Part shown: positions 1 to 8,010 of the stretch, one piece after another
How positions within the stretch are numbered: the stretch's first letter is position 1
Layout of the letters: every line of letters starts with the position of its first letter
Assembly: GCF_900100345.1 (NCBI RefSeq)
Contig: NZ_FMTT01000004.1
Span: forward strand, 147,735 to 211,734
Direction: 5' to 3'
Source of the DNA: Paenibacillus tianmuensis
Lineage (GTDB): Bacteria; Bacillota; Bacilli; Paenibacillales; NBRC-103111
DNA length: 64,000 nucleotides
Position numbers and translations under genes: made by a program
The notes under the pieces: generated by a model
The model's input: only the letters and a program-made list of their open reading frames with translations
Databases searched by the model: none
Told to the model about the DNA's origin: nothing

Positions 1-104
1 TGGCCATACACGATTTCCGATTTGTTGTAATGCTTGAGCGCCAACGGATTTTTGGAGTCCCTGCCCTCATATTGAATCTTGTTCACCGTATTGAAATAAC
101 TCAT
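1..104 (-). CDS. xylA: Xylose isomerase, N-terminal part (cut by window edge)
   Basis: Only the first 34 codons lie in the window. The translation begins MSYFNTVNKIQYEG and continues with SKNPLALKHYN, the conserved start of the xylose isomerase family (interconverts D-xylose and D-xylulose in the cytoplasm). An AGGGGGG ribosome binding site sits just upstream of the ATG at 104. The metal-binding and catalytic residues lie outside the window, so activity cannot be judged. No xylose repressor gene is visible on this side of the start. Confidence 0.8.
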   Translation of the reverse strand, partial: MSYFNTVNKIQYEGRDSKNPLALKHYNKSEIVYG

Positions 105-225
105 ATCGATTCCCCCCTATGTTGGAAAAATAGCTTTGAAATGCCAGCCATCGTCCGACAGCAAGCATTGTTATGCCACGATAGAAAAAAAAGCAAACTA
201 TCGATAGATAGCTGCTCTCATGGTT

Positions 226-927
226 TTACCTCTTTTGCTTATAAAACTCGTGGTACAGCTTCATCAGCGCCCGCTTCTCGATCCGCGAAACGTAAGAGCG
301 CGAGATGCCGAGCTCTTTGGCGATTTCCCGCTGCGTACGCTCCTCTCCGCCATGTTCGAGCCCGAAACGGCCCACAACGACCTCCTTTTCCCGCTCGTCG
401 AGAATATCCAGGTTTTTGTAAATCTTGCTTTTCTCGATCTTGAGCTGTACCTTATCCACCACCTCGTCGGAGTCCGTGCCGAGGATATCGATTAACGTAA
501 TCTCATTTCCCTCCTTGTCCGTCCCGATCGGGTCGTGCAGCGATACGTCCTTGCGCGTCTTTTTCAGCGAGCGAAGATGCATCAGAATTTCATTCTCGAT
601 ACACCGCGCAGCGAAGGTCGCAAGCTTGGTCCCTTTGTCGGGGGAAAACGATTCAATCGCTTTGATCAAACCGATCGTACCGATCGAGATCAAATCCTCC
701 AGATCCTCCCCCGTATTGTCGAATTTCTTGACGATGTGCGCGACAAGCCGAAGGTTATGCTCGATGAGCACATTGCGCGAATGTTGATTGCCTTGGGCCA
801 TCAGCTTCAAATGTTTGTCTTCTTCATCCTCCGCCAAAGGCTGGGGAAACGCGTTGTTTTTTACATAGGAAACGAGTAAAGTAAGCTGTTTAATAAATAA
901 AGCTACGGCACTGAATAATCCGGGCAT
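226..927 (-). CDS. sigK: RNA polymerase sigma-K factor (pro-sigma-K)
   Basis: Late mother-cell sporulation sigma factor. The 233-residue product keeps the hydrophobic N-terminal pro-sequence ending near [13 protein letters not shown], which in Bacillus is removed by SpoIVFB. Region 2 ([30 protein letters not shown]) is followed by region 4 with a C-terminal helix-turn-helix ([20 protein letters not shown]). The start at 927 is chosen because AGGGGGTGG lies at proper distance; the GTG at 936 would overlap it. Unlike the B. subtilis gene, which is split by the skin prophage-like element, this copy is uninterrupted. Two decayed sigK pieces lie downstream at 2422 and 7805. A sigma-E/K-like promoter lies upstream. 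Confidence 0.95.
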   Translation of the reverse strand: MPGLFSAVALFIKQLTLLVSYVKNNAFPQPLAEDEEDKHLKLMAQGNQHSRNVLIEHNLRLVAHIVKKFDNTGEDLEDLISIGTIGLIKAIESFSPDKGTKLATFAARCIENEILMHLRSLKKTRKDVSLHDPIGTDKEGNEITLIDILGTDSDEVVDKVQLKIEKSKIYKNLDILDEREKEVVVGRFGLEHGGEERTQREIAKELGISRSYVSRIEKRALMKLYHEFYKQKR

Positions 928-1307
928 TCCAGCCACCCCCTAAGGTGTTTGCCGATCAACGATCTCGGAAGTTTTCGCGCAAAGATTAGTATTAGTGTAT
1001 GTGGGCGGCAGCCCGGAAGTGCCTGTATACAAAATTTACACCTGAATCCGTGACGTTTGCTTCTCCTGTTTGAAAATGTGGAATGATTATGGAACTTAAA
1101 TCCCATAATACTCCGGCCAAAAAGGCACAATCAGTCTTGCAGGTCGCTGCACTTGTATGTCACAATCATTAGAGATTCGCCAGGTGAACTTGGACTACGG
1201 CGTAGGGAGTCAAGGTCTATTTTGAAGATGACTGGATCGTCACCGCGCTAAAAAGCATGGTATGGTTAATAGTAGTACGCGTTTAATGGAAAGGCAGGAC
1301 ACAAAGG
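928..1307. other. Intergenic region between sigK and a divergent hypothetical gene
   Basis: About 380 bases without a supportable gene. It holds the putative sigK promoter at 994-1022. Short open frames here have no ribosome binding site or recognisable product. The promoter of the 1308 gene was not identified. Confidence 0.5.
994..1022 (-). promoter_or_regulatory. Putative sigma-E/sigma-K-type promoter of sigK
   Basis: On the minus strand the sequence CATACACT (plus 994-1001) fits the sigma-E/sigma-K -10 pattern CATAnnnT. A GCAC element lies about 17 bases upstream, compatible with the short AC core of sigma-K -35 boxes. It is about 70 bases upstream of the sigK start. This would fit the known sigma-E-then-sigma-K control of sigK, but it is assigned by eye only. 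Confidence 0.4.
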
Positions 1308-1700
1308 ATGATCGGAAAAATAGACAATCTGGAGCTGCTCCTTCACGGAAAGGCTTTGCTGCATGAGCTCAGTCCGGAGGACCCGCTCTACCGCACGTGG
1401 ATCGAGATTTCGCTGCGGCCTGAGGCGCTGCCGCCCTATCCATTTCGCACGGAGCCAAATGCCATGCTGGGACATTCCAGATATGCGCCCCGATGCCGCG
1501 AGCAGGACGCGCGCTTCCGGCTACGCAAGGCGTCGTTCTTATCGTCGGATCTTGAGCACGGATTTGATCCGTCCTACGATCGGGTGGAGGATTACAATCA
1601 GTTGGATTCGGTTGCGGCGCTGCAGGAGCATCTGGCGGTGCTCGGGGTCCGGCTGGAGGATTTTACCGAGGCCTCGAATGTAGAGGAGTATCCTCTGTAA
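1308..1700 (+). CDS. Hypothetical cytoplasmic protein, 130 aa
   Basis: Not recognised. The product has no signal peptide or membrane segment and is rich in acidic and aromatic residues. It opens MIGKIDNLELLLHGKALLHE and ends with a short helix-rich stretch near AALQEHLAVLGVRLEDF. GC content and third-position bias match the chromosomal backbone rather than the AT-rich island that follows, so it is probably an old resident gene. The start ATG follows a modest GGACACAAAGG. It stands alone, divergent from sigK. No catalytic motif is visible, and no function is proposed. Confidence 0.6.
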   Translation: MIGKIDNLELLLHGKALLHELSPEDPLYRTWIEISLRPEALPPYPFRTEPNAMLGHSRYAPRCREQDARFRLRKASFLSSDLEHGFDPSYDRVEDYNQLDSVAALQEHLAVLGVRLEDFTEASNVEEYPL

Positions 1701-1862
1701 GGTGTCATGTGACCCGAAGGGATACGATTGGGTGGATAGAACTGTATTTGCTCCCTGTTGCGCTCTTTGAACTGAACAAAGAAAAAAACGAGTGATGGTG
1801 AAGGCTACGCCCACGGCGAAATAGTTCGCGGCCTCTTTCACACTCGTTGTCAGGTTCGCACT

Positions 1863-2258
1863 TTATGAATCTACAATATTCCTAATCAACTTACTGACCC
1901 ATGCTTGTGAAAATCCTAAAATTTCGGCTAGTTTCTTTTGTGAAGCTTCTGGATTTTCCTTCATCGCTTGATGCAGACGATCCAATGCTTCTTTCCTTTT
2001 TGCAGTAATTGTTTTCGTTTTTACCTTATTAGCTCGTTCACGTTCTATCCGCTCCAAGAAAACTTGAAGCAAAGGAAGGCTTTGAATACATGGCGTACAA
2101 ATATAAAATCGTTTGAAGTAAATGATTTGTTGCTTGCCTGAACAAAACAAACATTCTTCTGCTGGATATTTATAAACCATGATTGCCTTTTTCTTGTCGT
2201 CAAAATAATACTTTCTCCTGACATTGGGATGTAAATTCAAAACACACCTAACCTCCAT
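1863..2258 (-). CDS. Zinc-ribbon plus helix-turn-helix hypothetical protein, 131 aa
   Basis: Unrecognised small protein. The N-terminal half carries two CxxC pairs (CLFC near residue 37 and CTPC near residue 55) that look like a zinc ribbon. The C-terminal third reads as a helix-turn-helix: residues near ASQKKLAEILGFSQAWVSKL fit the alternating pattern of a resolvase-like or replication-initiator-like HTH, linked by a basic helix (KTITAKRKEALDRL). It is AT-rich and marks the left edge of the accessory island. The architecture suggests a DNA-binding protein of mobile-element origin; this is inference. Confidence 0.6.
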   Translation of the reverse strand: MEVRCVLNLHPNVRRKYYFDDKKKAIMVYKYPAEECLFCSGKQQIIYFKRFYICTPCIQSLPLLQVFLERIERERANKVKTKTITAKRKEALDRLHQAMKENPEASQKKLAEILGFSQAWVSKLIRNIVDS

Positions 2259-2421
2259 GCGACTCCCCTATTAAACTCTCTGCTATCAAAAAGTTTAATA
2301 GCTTTGGTTAGACCTATGTCAATAGATTGCACGCATAAAATCGAGGAAATTGCCCACGGATAGGTACATTATGCGAGAAGCAGCCAATGGTGGGTGCGTT
2401 TCCATTATTCAAGTAAATGAT

Positions 2422-2520
2422 TACCGATGGAGATCGAATCTCCCAGATCCTTCCCCGTATTGTTGAATTTCTTGAAGATATGTACACGAACCGATGTAAA
2501 TTATCAATGAGATCACAATA
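2422..2520 (-). pseudogene. Decayed sigK fragment A
   Basis: About 100 bases align with the middle of sigK. Translating the minus strand in one frame gives KKFNNTGKDLGDSISIGN, against [18 protein letters not shown] in the intact gene at 226-927. The match continues less well toward the region encoding NLRLVAH. It has no start, lacks region 4 and is only about a seventh of the gene. It is a relic, not a functional sigma factor. It lies immediately beyond the 3' end of the MFS gene. Confidence 0.75.
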
Positions 2521-2567
2521 TGTAATCCGAACGGCGCACAAATTAAGCGATTTAACATCTCTCGGCA

Positions 2568-3824
2568 CTATGTTCTCATTGAAGTTGATTCTAAAAGAGG
2601 CGTCGTAAAACGAATTATTATTCCTGATAGTACAATTATCCCCCCACCAATAGCTATAATCAGACCCATACCAAACATATTTGCAAGCGGTGCACTGATC
2701 AAGATTGCAATTGGGATGAAAAAGGTACTAATTGTCATTAGTGTCGCGTAAACTTGTGCTTGTTGGTGTTGTGGAACTGTGGTTTGTAAGATAACCATCT
2801 CTGGAACATTTATTGCTGTTTCAGTTGCACCTAAAATAAAACAGCAAACAATAATAACAGATAACTCAGGCATTACCCCCAAAATTGTAAGGACTACACC
2901 ACTTATTACACCTGCAAAGAGGAAAAACATCCCATGGCGTACAATTTTAATTTTGACGAGAATTATCCCCATGAGAAGAGCTCCAATAGCTGAACTTGCC
3001 CGAATTATAGAAAGCGTTGTTGCATTACCATTCAACTGATCAGCTACATAAATTGCTGATAAAGACATCCATGGTATAGTGCCCACATTTATAAAAATGG
3101 CATATATTGTCAACCCAAATATTAGTTTATGTCTTTTTACATTCATAATTCCTTCATAAACGTACTTGAAGTAAGAATTGAAAACCACTCTTCCAGAAGA
3201 TTCGATAATCTGTTCCTTCGGGTCATTAGTATAATTTGGTGTCTTGACAGTTAGAATTAATAGACCTGATATAACTAATAGCACCCCTGTCAATAGTAAA
3301 GTAGTACTAGCAGACAAAAGTGAAACAAGTAATCCAGCGCAGGCCAATCCTAAAAGGTTTACAATTTGAGTAACTGATTGCAAATGTGCATTTGCTGATT
3401 GAATCTTTACCTCATCAACAACTCTTGGTAATAATGCAACTGATGAAGGATTATAGATAGCAGCAGTAACGGATTGGAGTAAAGCAGTGACGAAAAATAC
3501 CCAAACAGGTAGAATATCGAAGTAGTAACAAATTGGCACTATAATTATTATCAAAGCACGTATCACATCTGATGCTGCCATCCAGTACTGTAACCGTCCT
3601 TTATTTAGTAAGGGACTAATAAATAAGCTAAGAGCCATTTGTGGTACTATCGAACATACATATAGAATGGACGTGCTCACCGCCCCACCACCAGATTCAA
3701 TAAGTAACCATACTAGAGCAATAGAGGCAAAGTTATCTGAGATAACTTTAAAAATTCGAGATGAGAGTAATAATATAAAATTAATTGGATACTGCTTTAC
3801 GTCACCAGGTGTATTATTCATCAT
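2568..3824 (-). CDS. MFS efflux transporter (macrolide-efflux-like)
   Basis: A 418-residue integral membrane protein with about 12 predicted hydrophobic segments, of the drug-exporting major facilitator type related to MefA and similar permeases. It opens with a short polar tail (MMNNTPGDVKQYPINF) and then a first helix with the typical S-R-I-F-K-V-I-S-D-N entry. A GGAGGA-type binding site precedes the ATG. The gene is strongly AT-rich, unlike the flanking chromosome, which suggests acquisition. Before the upstream IS insertion it would have followed a winged-helix regulator gene by about 85 bases on the same strand, so a regulator-efflux operon is likely. The substrate is unknown. Confidence 0.85.
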   Translation of the reverse strand: MMNNTPGDVKQYPINFILLLSSRIFKVISDNFASIALVWLLIESGGGAVSTSILYVCSIVPQMALSLFISPLLNKGRLQYWMAASDVIRALIIIIVPICYYFDILPVWVFFVTALLQSVTAAIYNPSSVALLPRVVDEVKIQSANAHLQSVTQIVNLLGLACAGLLVSLLSASTTLLLTGVLLVISGLLILTVKTPNYTNDPKEQIIESSGRVVFNSYFKYVYEGIMNVKRHKLIFGLTIYAIFINVGTIPWMSLSAIYVADQLNGNATTLSIIRASSAIGALLMGIILVKIKIVRHGMFFLFAGVISGVVLTILGVMPELSVIIVCCFILGATETAINVPEMVILQTTVPQHQQAQVYATLMTISTFFIPIAILISAPLANMFGMGLIIAIGGGIIVLSGIIIRFTTPLLESTSMRT

Positions 3825-3956
3825 TCCTCCTTGGGATATTGGGCCACGTTAGAGTACCTCTTGGTGATCATCGAAAGATCAGTTGATCGATAATTCGCGA
3901 CGGAAGGGGCTTAACCCTGTTTCGTCGGACAGACCCCTAGGAACACTTCAACTTTA

Positions 3957-3965
3957 ACTTCAAGT
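3957..3965. repeat. Target-site duplication, left copy
   Basis: The 9-base word ACTTCAAGT directly precedes the left inverted repeat of the IS. The same word directly follows the right inverted repeat at 5214-5222. This is the expected footprint of one transposition event. Confidence 0.85.
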
Positions 3966-5213
3966 CAGGCCTGTTGATTAACCAAATTATGTATTCTAAA
4001 CAACCCCCTGGGGGTTATGTGTTTGCACAATATATTGAATCTTTATAAGCCATTCAGCAGGCAGCATATGAAGAGCGAATAAACGTGTAAATCGGACAAA
4101 GGAGAGTTCCACATGCCGAGATATGGATGAAGAAACGGAGTCAAACAGCCATTTCAGCAGAACGTACACCATCAATGCTGCAAATAACTGACCATAAACG
4201 GCGTTCTCTGTTGTCCCAAACAACGTAGGAATGTTTAAATGCTGCTTAATCCAACGAAAGAATACCTCGATCTGCCAACGAGCTTTGTACATCTGCGCGA
4301 TTTGCTCGGCAGAGACCTGCATTAGATCTGTGGCGACTCGGATTTCTCGACCTTCAAAGTCCCGAAAGATCACAACACGATGGCGATGTTTAGATCGACA
4401 TTGGGCTGTTCCAAGTTGACACGTGATATCACGAATAATTGGCGAATCTTCCTCGATTTGACGATGCAAAGCACGCGGTTTTTCAAGATGAACGTTATCT
4501 CTTAACCGAACGACGAATGACTGCCCGTTTTCTTTATAGCCATCCAAACGTTCGAGTTTTCCGTAGGCTCTGTCCATGACCATAATGTAGTCCGTATGAG
4601 TCAAGCTCTCGCTCATCGGCCCGTCATGCTTCGAGCCAATGCTCTCGATGGCCTTCAGTGGCTGAAGATTTTCTGCCTGCAAGGCCACATGTAATTTTAC
4701 GCCTGCTCGTTCCCCATGATAAGGTGCCCAAGGCAGACGGGTTTTGCCAACGGTCATCGTTGTGGAATCAATAAGAAGCAATTCTTTAGGGAAAGCCAAT
4801 TTTCGACGTGTCTTACGACTACATTTTTGGATAAGCAGATGAAAAAGCTCTTTGAACACAGCAAAAGGTACCTCTGCTGCTTTGCTCGAAAAGCTAGAAT
4901 AGTGAACCTGAATTAAGCCGCAGGAATGAGCGCAGTCAACCCCTGCCCGGTAACCCTCCCATTGTTAATGAGCAGCCGTACACCAATATTGTAACAAGTC
5001 ATATACCGTAAACTTACGGGCTTTGTCTTCATAACCTATCATTCGCACAATTGATTTGACTTCTTCAGCACTTAGAATGGATTGAAGAACGGATGGGATC
5101 GTGATACAATTTTTCATGAGGTCGCCTCTTTCTCGAATCGCTTTGGTGGTACAAACGATTCTACAGTAAAGGCGATCTTTTTTCTACCATTTAGTGGTTA
5201 ATCAACAGGCCTG
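3966..5213 (-). mobile_element. IS4-family insertion sequence, 1248 bp
   Basis: The element is bounded by perfect 19-base inverted repeats, CAGGCCTGTTGATTAACCA at 3966-3984 and its complement at 5195-5213, and flanked by the 9-base duplication ACTTCAAGT. It carries one transposase gene on the minus strand. The perfect ends and duplication argue for a fairly recent insertion, although the transposase frame already has a stop. The insertion split the C-terminal end of a regulator gene and separated it from the MFS gene. Confidence 0.9.
3996..5117 (-). pseudogene. IS4-family transposase with an in-frame stop
   Basis: Read from the ATG at 5117, the frame gives MKNCITIPSVLQSILSAEEV and hits a TAA at 4965-4967 (codon 51). 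It then continues in the same frame for 322 codons to 3996. The downstream part has the DDE residues expected of the family: Asp in LLIDSTTM, Asp in VMDRAYG and Glu in the YREK-like stretch YKARWQIEVFFRWIK. Total length would be 373 residues. One point mutation therefore inactivates it, unless an internal start (for example near 4859) gives a truncated product. It could still be mobilised in trans, because both ends are intact. Confidence 0.85.
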
Positions 5214-5222
5214 ACTTCAAGT
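5214..5222. repeat. Target-site duplication, right copy
   Basis: Second copy of ACTTCAAGT, abutting the right inverted repeat of the IS. See the left copy at 3957-3965. Confidence 0.85.
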
Positions 5223-5630
5223 AGTTCTTCTTCATTTTTTGGTTTGGGCAAACTTTCCCACTTCTCAAGAACTTTTACAAGTTCTGAGACTAATTTTTCT
5301 CTGTCTTCGGATGTCAATAAAAGTTGAGTTAGAATTCTTGAAGAAATATTATCTTTATTCGTTGTAAATTCCTCATTAGAGGATGTGAGGAATCTTGTAG
5401 ATTTGGCTTTGTAGTATTTTTCTGTAATTCCATTAATTTCGCGAGTTTCAGTTAGTGTTAGAAGTTTTCCTTGATTTAATCGCTGTATATTTGTCAATTC
5501 AAATTCAACATTTTTATAAACCAGTCTCCGGTTTAACAAGGGGGTTTTCACAAATTGTTTCTTCGTTGAATTCGCCATTTTTAGAGTCAAAGGGTGCGGA
5601 ATTTGAGTGTTATCCCTCTTCTGCAAATAA

Positions 5631-5673
5631 AAAAAAGAGGCTCTTTGGCCTCCATTGATACATTTTTTTACGC
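5631..5673. repeat. 42-base terminator-like repeat, copy 1
   Basis: Contains AAAAAGAGGCTCTTTGGCCTC followed shortly by TACATTTTTTTACGC. The GAGGC/GCCTC stem with flanking A and T runs can end transcription in both directions. A near-identical copy lies at 7751-7793, with differences only in the short linker. The two direct copies bracket about 2.1 kb of the island. Confidence 0.7.
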
Positions 5674-5832
5674 TACCGCCAGTATCATGAAGATAAATTG
5701 CTTCCTTTCTTCATGACTAAGATGATTAGCGAAGTTATATTCCCACTGATTACGTAGATATTCTCCCCATTCAGGGATTTTCCTTACTCTGACTATTTCA
5801 CTTTGTTCATTGGAATATCCCTTCTCTATGTT
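5668..5832 (-). pseudogene. C-terminal remnant of an unknown protein
   Basis: An open frame of 54 codons ends at TAA 5668-5670 and reads IPEWGEYLRNQWEYNFANHL then SHEERKQFIFMIL, with protein-like composition. It is preceded in frame by a stop and has no start codon or ribosome binding site. It may be what remains of a gene lost upstream. No family was recognised. The rest of 5833-6068 shows no further coding signal. Confidence 0.35.
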
Positions 5833-6068
5833 TTAGGACTCCATGTTATTTTATCATAGTTGGTTATGACTTCCAAACCAATACGCTCCTTTTCGCCATA
5901 CCGTGGCGAATTTGACCTGTTGTGGTGTAAGTAGCAGCAAAACCTAATTCCAATTACACCCATTTCAGCAGAAAGCTACGGATTTGCTGTAGATTCATCT
6001 GGAAAAATGTGTATTTAATGTAACCAGGGCTTGCATAAAGATATGTTGTTTTGCTTTGGACGCAAAAG

Positions 6069-6719
6069 TTAATTATCAAACCAAAACACTATTCTTATTT
6101 CTTCATCGTTTTCGATGGCTCTTTCCTTTTTCAAAACTTCCATTCGTTCCATCAGGTAGGTTAGATTTAAGTTGAGATAGCCTTTCCATTCCATCAAAAC
6201 CATGCCTTGTTCTACACGATTTGGAGTTTTGACATCCACAAAGTGAAGCTGATACTTTTGACCATTCTCAATTGTTTCGGTTGCTTTTTTATGTTCATCT
6301 TCATAGACCCAGCCCTTTAATTCCATCAAGTTGCCATATCCGCTATCCTTGAGTTCTTTCAGCGTCAGATAGGAAGCGTGATGAAAGTCAACTTTTTCAG
6401 ATTCAAAATCTATCTCACAGAAATTTTCATAGTATTTCTTGACTAAAGAATCCATATGCTCAGGTAAACCTTTTGCTTTAGATATTGGCAAATAGCTGTT
6501 TTCTTCATCGTTTCCCCGCACCCCTGCCAACAGATAAAAAAGGCCATAGTCGCGCCTGTTATCAATTAAATCTGTATAGTGAAATCCCTCGTTTTCAGTC
6601 ACCATGTATTCAGCCCAATCATCTTGCCTATACCATTGGTCAATATTTATCCATTTTTTCTCTGTATTCTTGTGTTTTCGTAAAAACCCCTCGCAAAAAA
6701 GCTGTATGTCACACCCCAC
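6069..6719 (-). CDS. Hypothetical GCDIQLF-type protein, 216 aa
   Basis: The probable start is the GTG at 6719, which gives VGCDIQLFCEGFLRK. An M/V-GCDIH/Q-L opening is characteristic of a family of small uncharacterised proteins found mostly in phages and accessory islands. The protein is soluble and acidic, rich in Trp and Tyr (KKWINIDQWYRQDDWAEYM), and has a block near RRDYGLFYLLAGVRGND. The frame upstream to 6737 gives MAVVTT, which lacks a binding site. Its biochemical role is unknown. It is AT-rich like its neighbours, lies head-to-head with the relaxase relic and is likely island cargo. Confidence 0.6.
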   Translation of the reverse strand: MGCDIQLFCEGFLRKHKNTEKKWINIDQWYRQDDWAEYMVTENEGFHYTDLIDNRRDYGLFYLLAGVRGNDEENSYLPISKAKGLPEHMDSLVKKYYENFCEIDFESEKVDFHHASYLTLKELKDSGYGNLMELKGWVYEDEHKKATETIENGQKYQLHFVDVKTPNRVEQGMVLMEWKGYLNLNLTYLMERMEVLKKERAIENDEEIRIVFWFDN

Positions 6720-6837
6720 CGTAGTCACCACCGCCAATAAAATAAAAATCCTGCTTATTCATCTTATTTATTATAACTTAAATTGGTTATACCAGAAGCA
6801 AAATGTTTCTTCAATCAAGAATAAGAGGAGGTCAACT

Positions 6838-7090
6838 ATCGCAATCTTTCATTTGAGCATAAAAATCATTAACCGTGGCAAAGGCAAGTCGTCGGTTGCA
6901 GCGGCGGGTTACCGCAGCGGTGAAAAAATCACAAATGAGTATGATAGAGTGACCCATGACTACACACGAAAAGGTGGCGTTGTGCATAGATCAATTTTAT
7001 TGCCCGACCATGCGCCGAGAGAGTACACAGACCGCGGTACCCTATGGAACGCTGTGGAGAAAATCGAGAGAAATTGCAACTCACAGCTTT
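6838..7090 (+). pseudogene. MobA/MobL relaxase N-terminal relic
   Basis: The frame encodes AIFHLSIKIINRGKGKSSVA, then AAGYRSGEKITNEYD, HDYTRKGGVVH and LLPDHAPREY. This is the conserved N-terminal nicking domain of MobA/MobL-type conjugative relaxases. The usual start is missing: a GGAGGT site at 6828-6832 is followed by ATC where ATG is expected. Family similarity stops around IERNCNSQL, after which the frame runs on as unrelated sequence to 7275. A real relaxase is several hundred residues long, so this is a broken fragment. It indicates that a plasmid or conjugative element contributed to the island. Confidence 0.75.
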
Positions 7091-7271
7091 ATACATTCGT
7101 TTTTCTCATGGATGAAAATGACTCCATGAGTTTTTTTATTTTGTTGACCCAAGATGTGGAGCTACTTAAGCACGGCACCATTTGCAGAATTGTAACTGAC
7201 AAAATATTGGGAATGGATAAATATTCTCCGGAAAGGGAAATATACAGAAAATTTAAAAGGGGCGCGTCCTT

Positions 7272-7685
7272 TTGACCTTTAAAACTCGCTATTGCTATCT
7301 TAGTCTTATATGTATGCTTTTAATTAATATAACAACACCAACATTAGCTGCTCATTCAAAAACTAGGGAAAAACAACTTGAGGAAGCTTTGTTACAACAA
7401 TTGCATTCAGTTATAGTTGCTTCACTCAAAGACATTTATAAGACAGAATATGCTACCTTTAATTGTGAACGAATAACTAATATTAACGAGAAGGTAACAG
7501 TAAAAAGAAAAGATAAGGGGAGCATTCGTGCAGATGCTTTACATGGGGCAAAGTATTTTGAAATAACCGTTAGTTTATGTAATGTTGGGGTTAAAAAAGA
7601 TAATGTGGAACTGTATCTGAAGAATGATACTCCAACAGCTAAATTTTATTTGGTTAGTTATAACATAACACCTAAAGATGACTAA
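7272..7685 (+). CDS. Small secreted hypothetical protein (DUF3888-like)
   Basis: A 137-residue product with a clear signal peptide: a basic N-terminus (MTFKTRYCYLS), a hydrophobic core and a likely cleavage after TLA-A near residue 27. The mature part contains EALLQQLHSVIVASLKDIY and ends in alternating beta-type sequence (KYFEITVSL). The early E-E-A-L-L pattern and size resemble DUF3888 secreted proteins of Bacilli, but that assignment is tentative. The gene overlaps the end of the read-through relaxase frame by a few bases. It is AT-rich. Confidence 0.6.
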   Translation: MTFKTRYCYLSLICMLLINITTPTLAAHSKTREKQLEEALLQQLHSVIVASLKDIYKTEYATFNCERITNINEKVTVKRKDKGSIRADALHGAKYFEITVSLCNVGVKKDNVELYLKNDTPTAKFYLVSYNITPKDD

Positions 7686-7750
7686 TGAGAGACGATAGCT
7701 CGATGAATTCGTTTTTATAACTTCTAATAATTTCCAATTTTAGCGAATAG

Positions 7751-7793
7751 AAAAAGAGGCTCTTTGGCCTCTAAATTGTACATTTTTTTACGC
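7751..7793. repeat. 42-base terminator-like repeat, copy 2
   Basis: Second copy of the repeat at 5631-5673, in the same orientation: AAAAAGAGGCTCTTTGGCCTC, a short linker, then TACATTTTTTTACGC. On the plus strand it would terminate the secreted-protein gene ending at 7685. It is followed within 15 bases by decayed sigK fragment B. Confidence 0.7.
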
Positions 7794-7804
7794 ATATAAA
7801 ATGA

Positions 7805-7945
7805 AATTAAGATTTCATTCTCAATGCACCGCGCCGCGAAGGATGTGGGCTACCAGCCGCAAGTTATGTTCAATCACGATGTTGTGCGAGTGCGCATTCC
7901 ACAAGGTTAACTGTTTAATGAACAAAGCCCCAGCACGCATAACAT
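7805..7945 (-). pseudogene. Decayed sigK fragment B (three joined pieces)
   Basis: Three blocks in sigK order match the intact gene with material missing between them. 7808-7843 matches the part encoding [10 protein letters not shown]. 7844-7892 matches the part encoding the [10 protein letters not shown] region. The last block, about 7898-7940, matches the segment near the N-terminal LFIKQLTLL. It is a sigK copy reduced by two internal deletions, with no intact frame. Together with fragment A it brackets the accessory island. Confidence 0.7.
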
Positions 7946-8010
7946 CAATTGTACATTGTATGTGAGCTGGGGCCTACTTGTGCATGTAAGGTAAAAAGGA
8001 ATGCCTTAAA

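Larger units (their letters stand above)
3911..5626 (-). pseudogene. ArsR-like winged-helix regulator fragment split by the IS
   Basis: The right part (5214-5626) encodes a wing-like motif, ETREINGITEKYY, typical of ArsR-type regulators, followed by a helical C-terminal region. Its frame runs into the insertion sequence at ...EELLEV. Removing the IS and one copy of the 9-base duplication restores the frame, which continues KVEVFLGVCPTKQG and stops at 3911-3913. The N-terminal recognition helix is not convincing, so the gene may have been damaged before the insertion. It lies upstream of, and co-oriented with, the MFS gene, which it may once have controlled. A start at the internal MANSTKK (5578) is as plausible as 5626. 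Confidence 0.6.

Noticed and set aside
226..927. sigK interrupted by a skin-like element
   Set aside because: The reading frame is continuous from pro-sequence to C-terminus.
3996..4859. Complete 287-residue transposase
   Set aside because: It is the downstream part of a longer frame that starts at 5117 and contains one stop; the N-terminal segment lies in the same frame above it.
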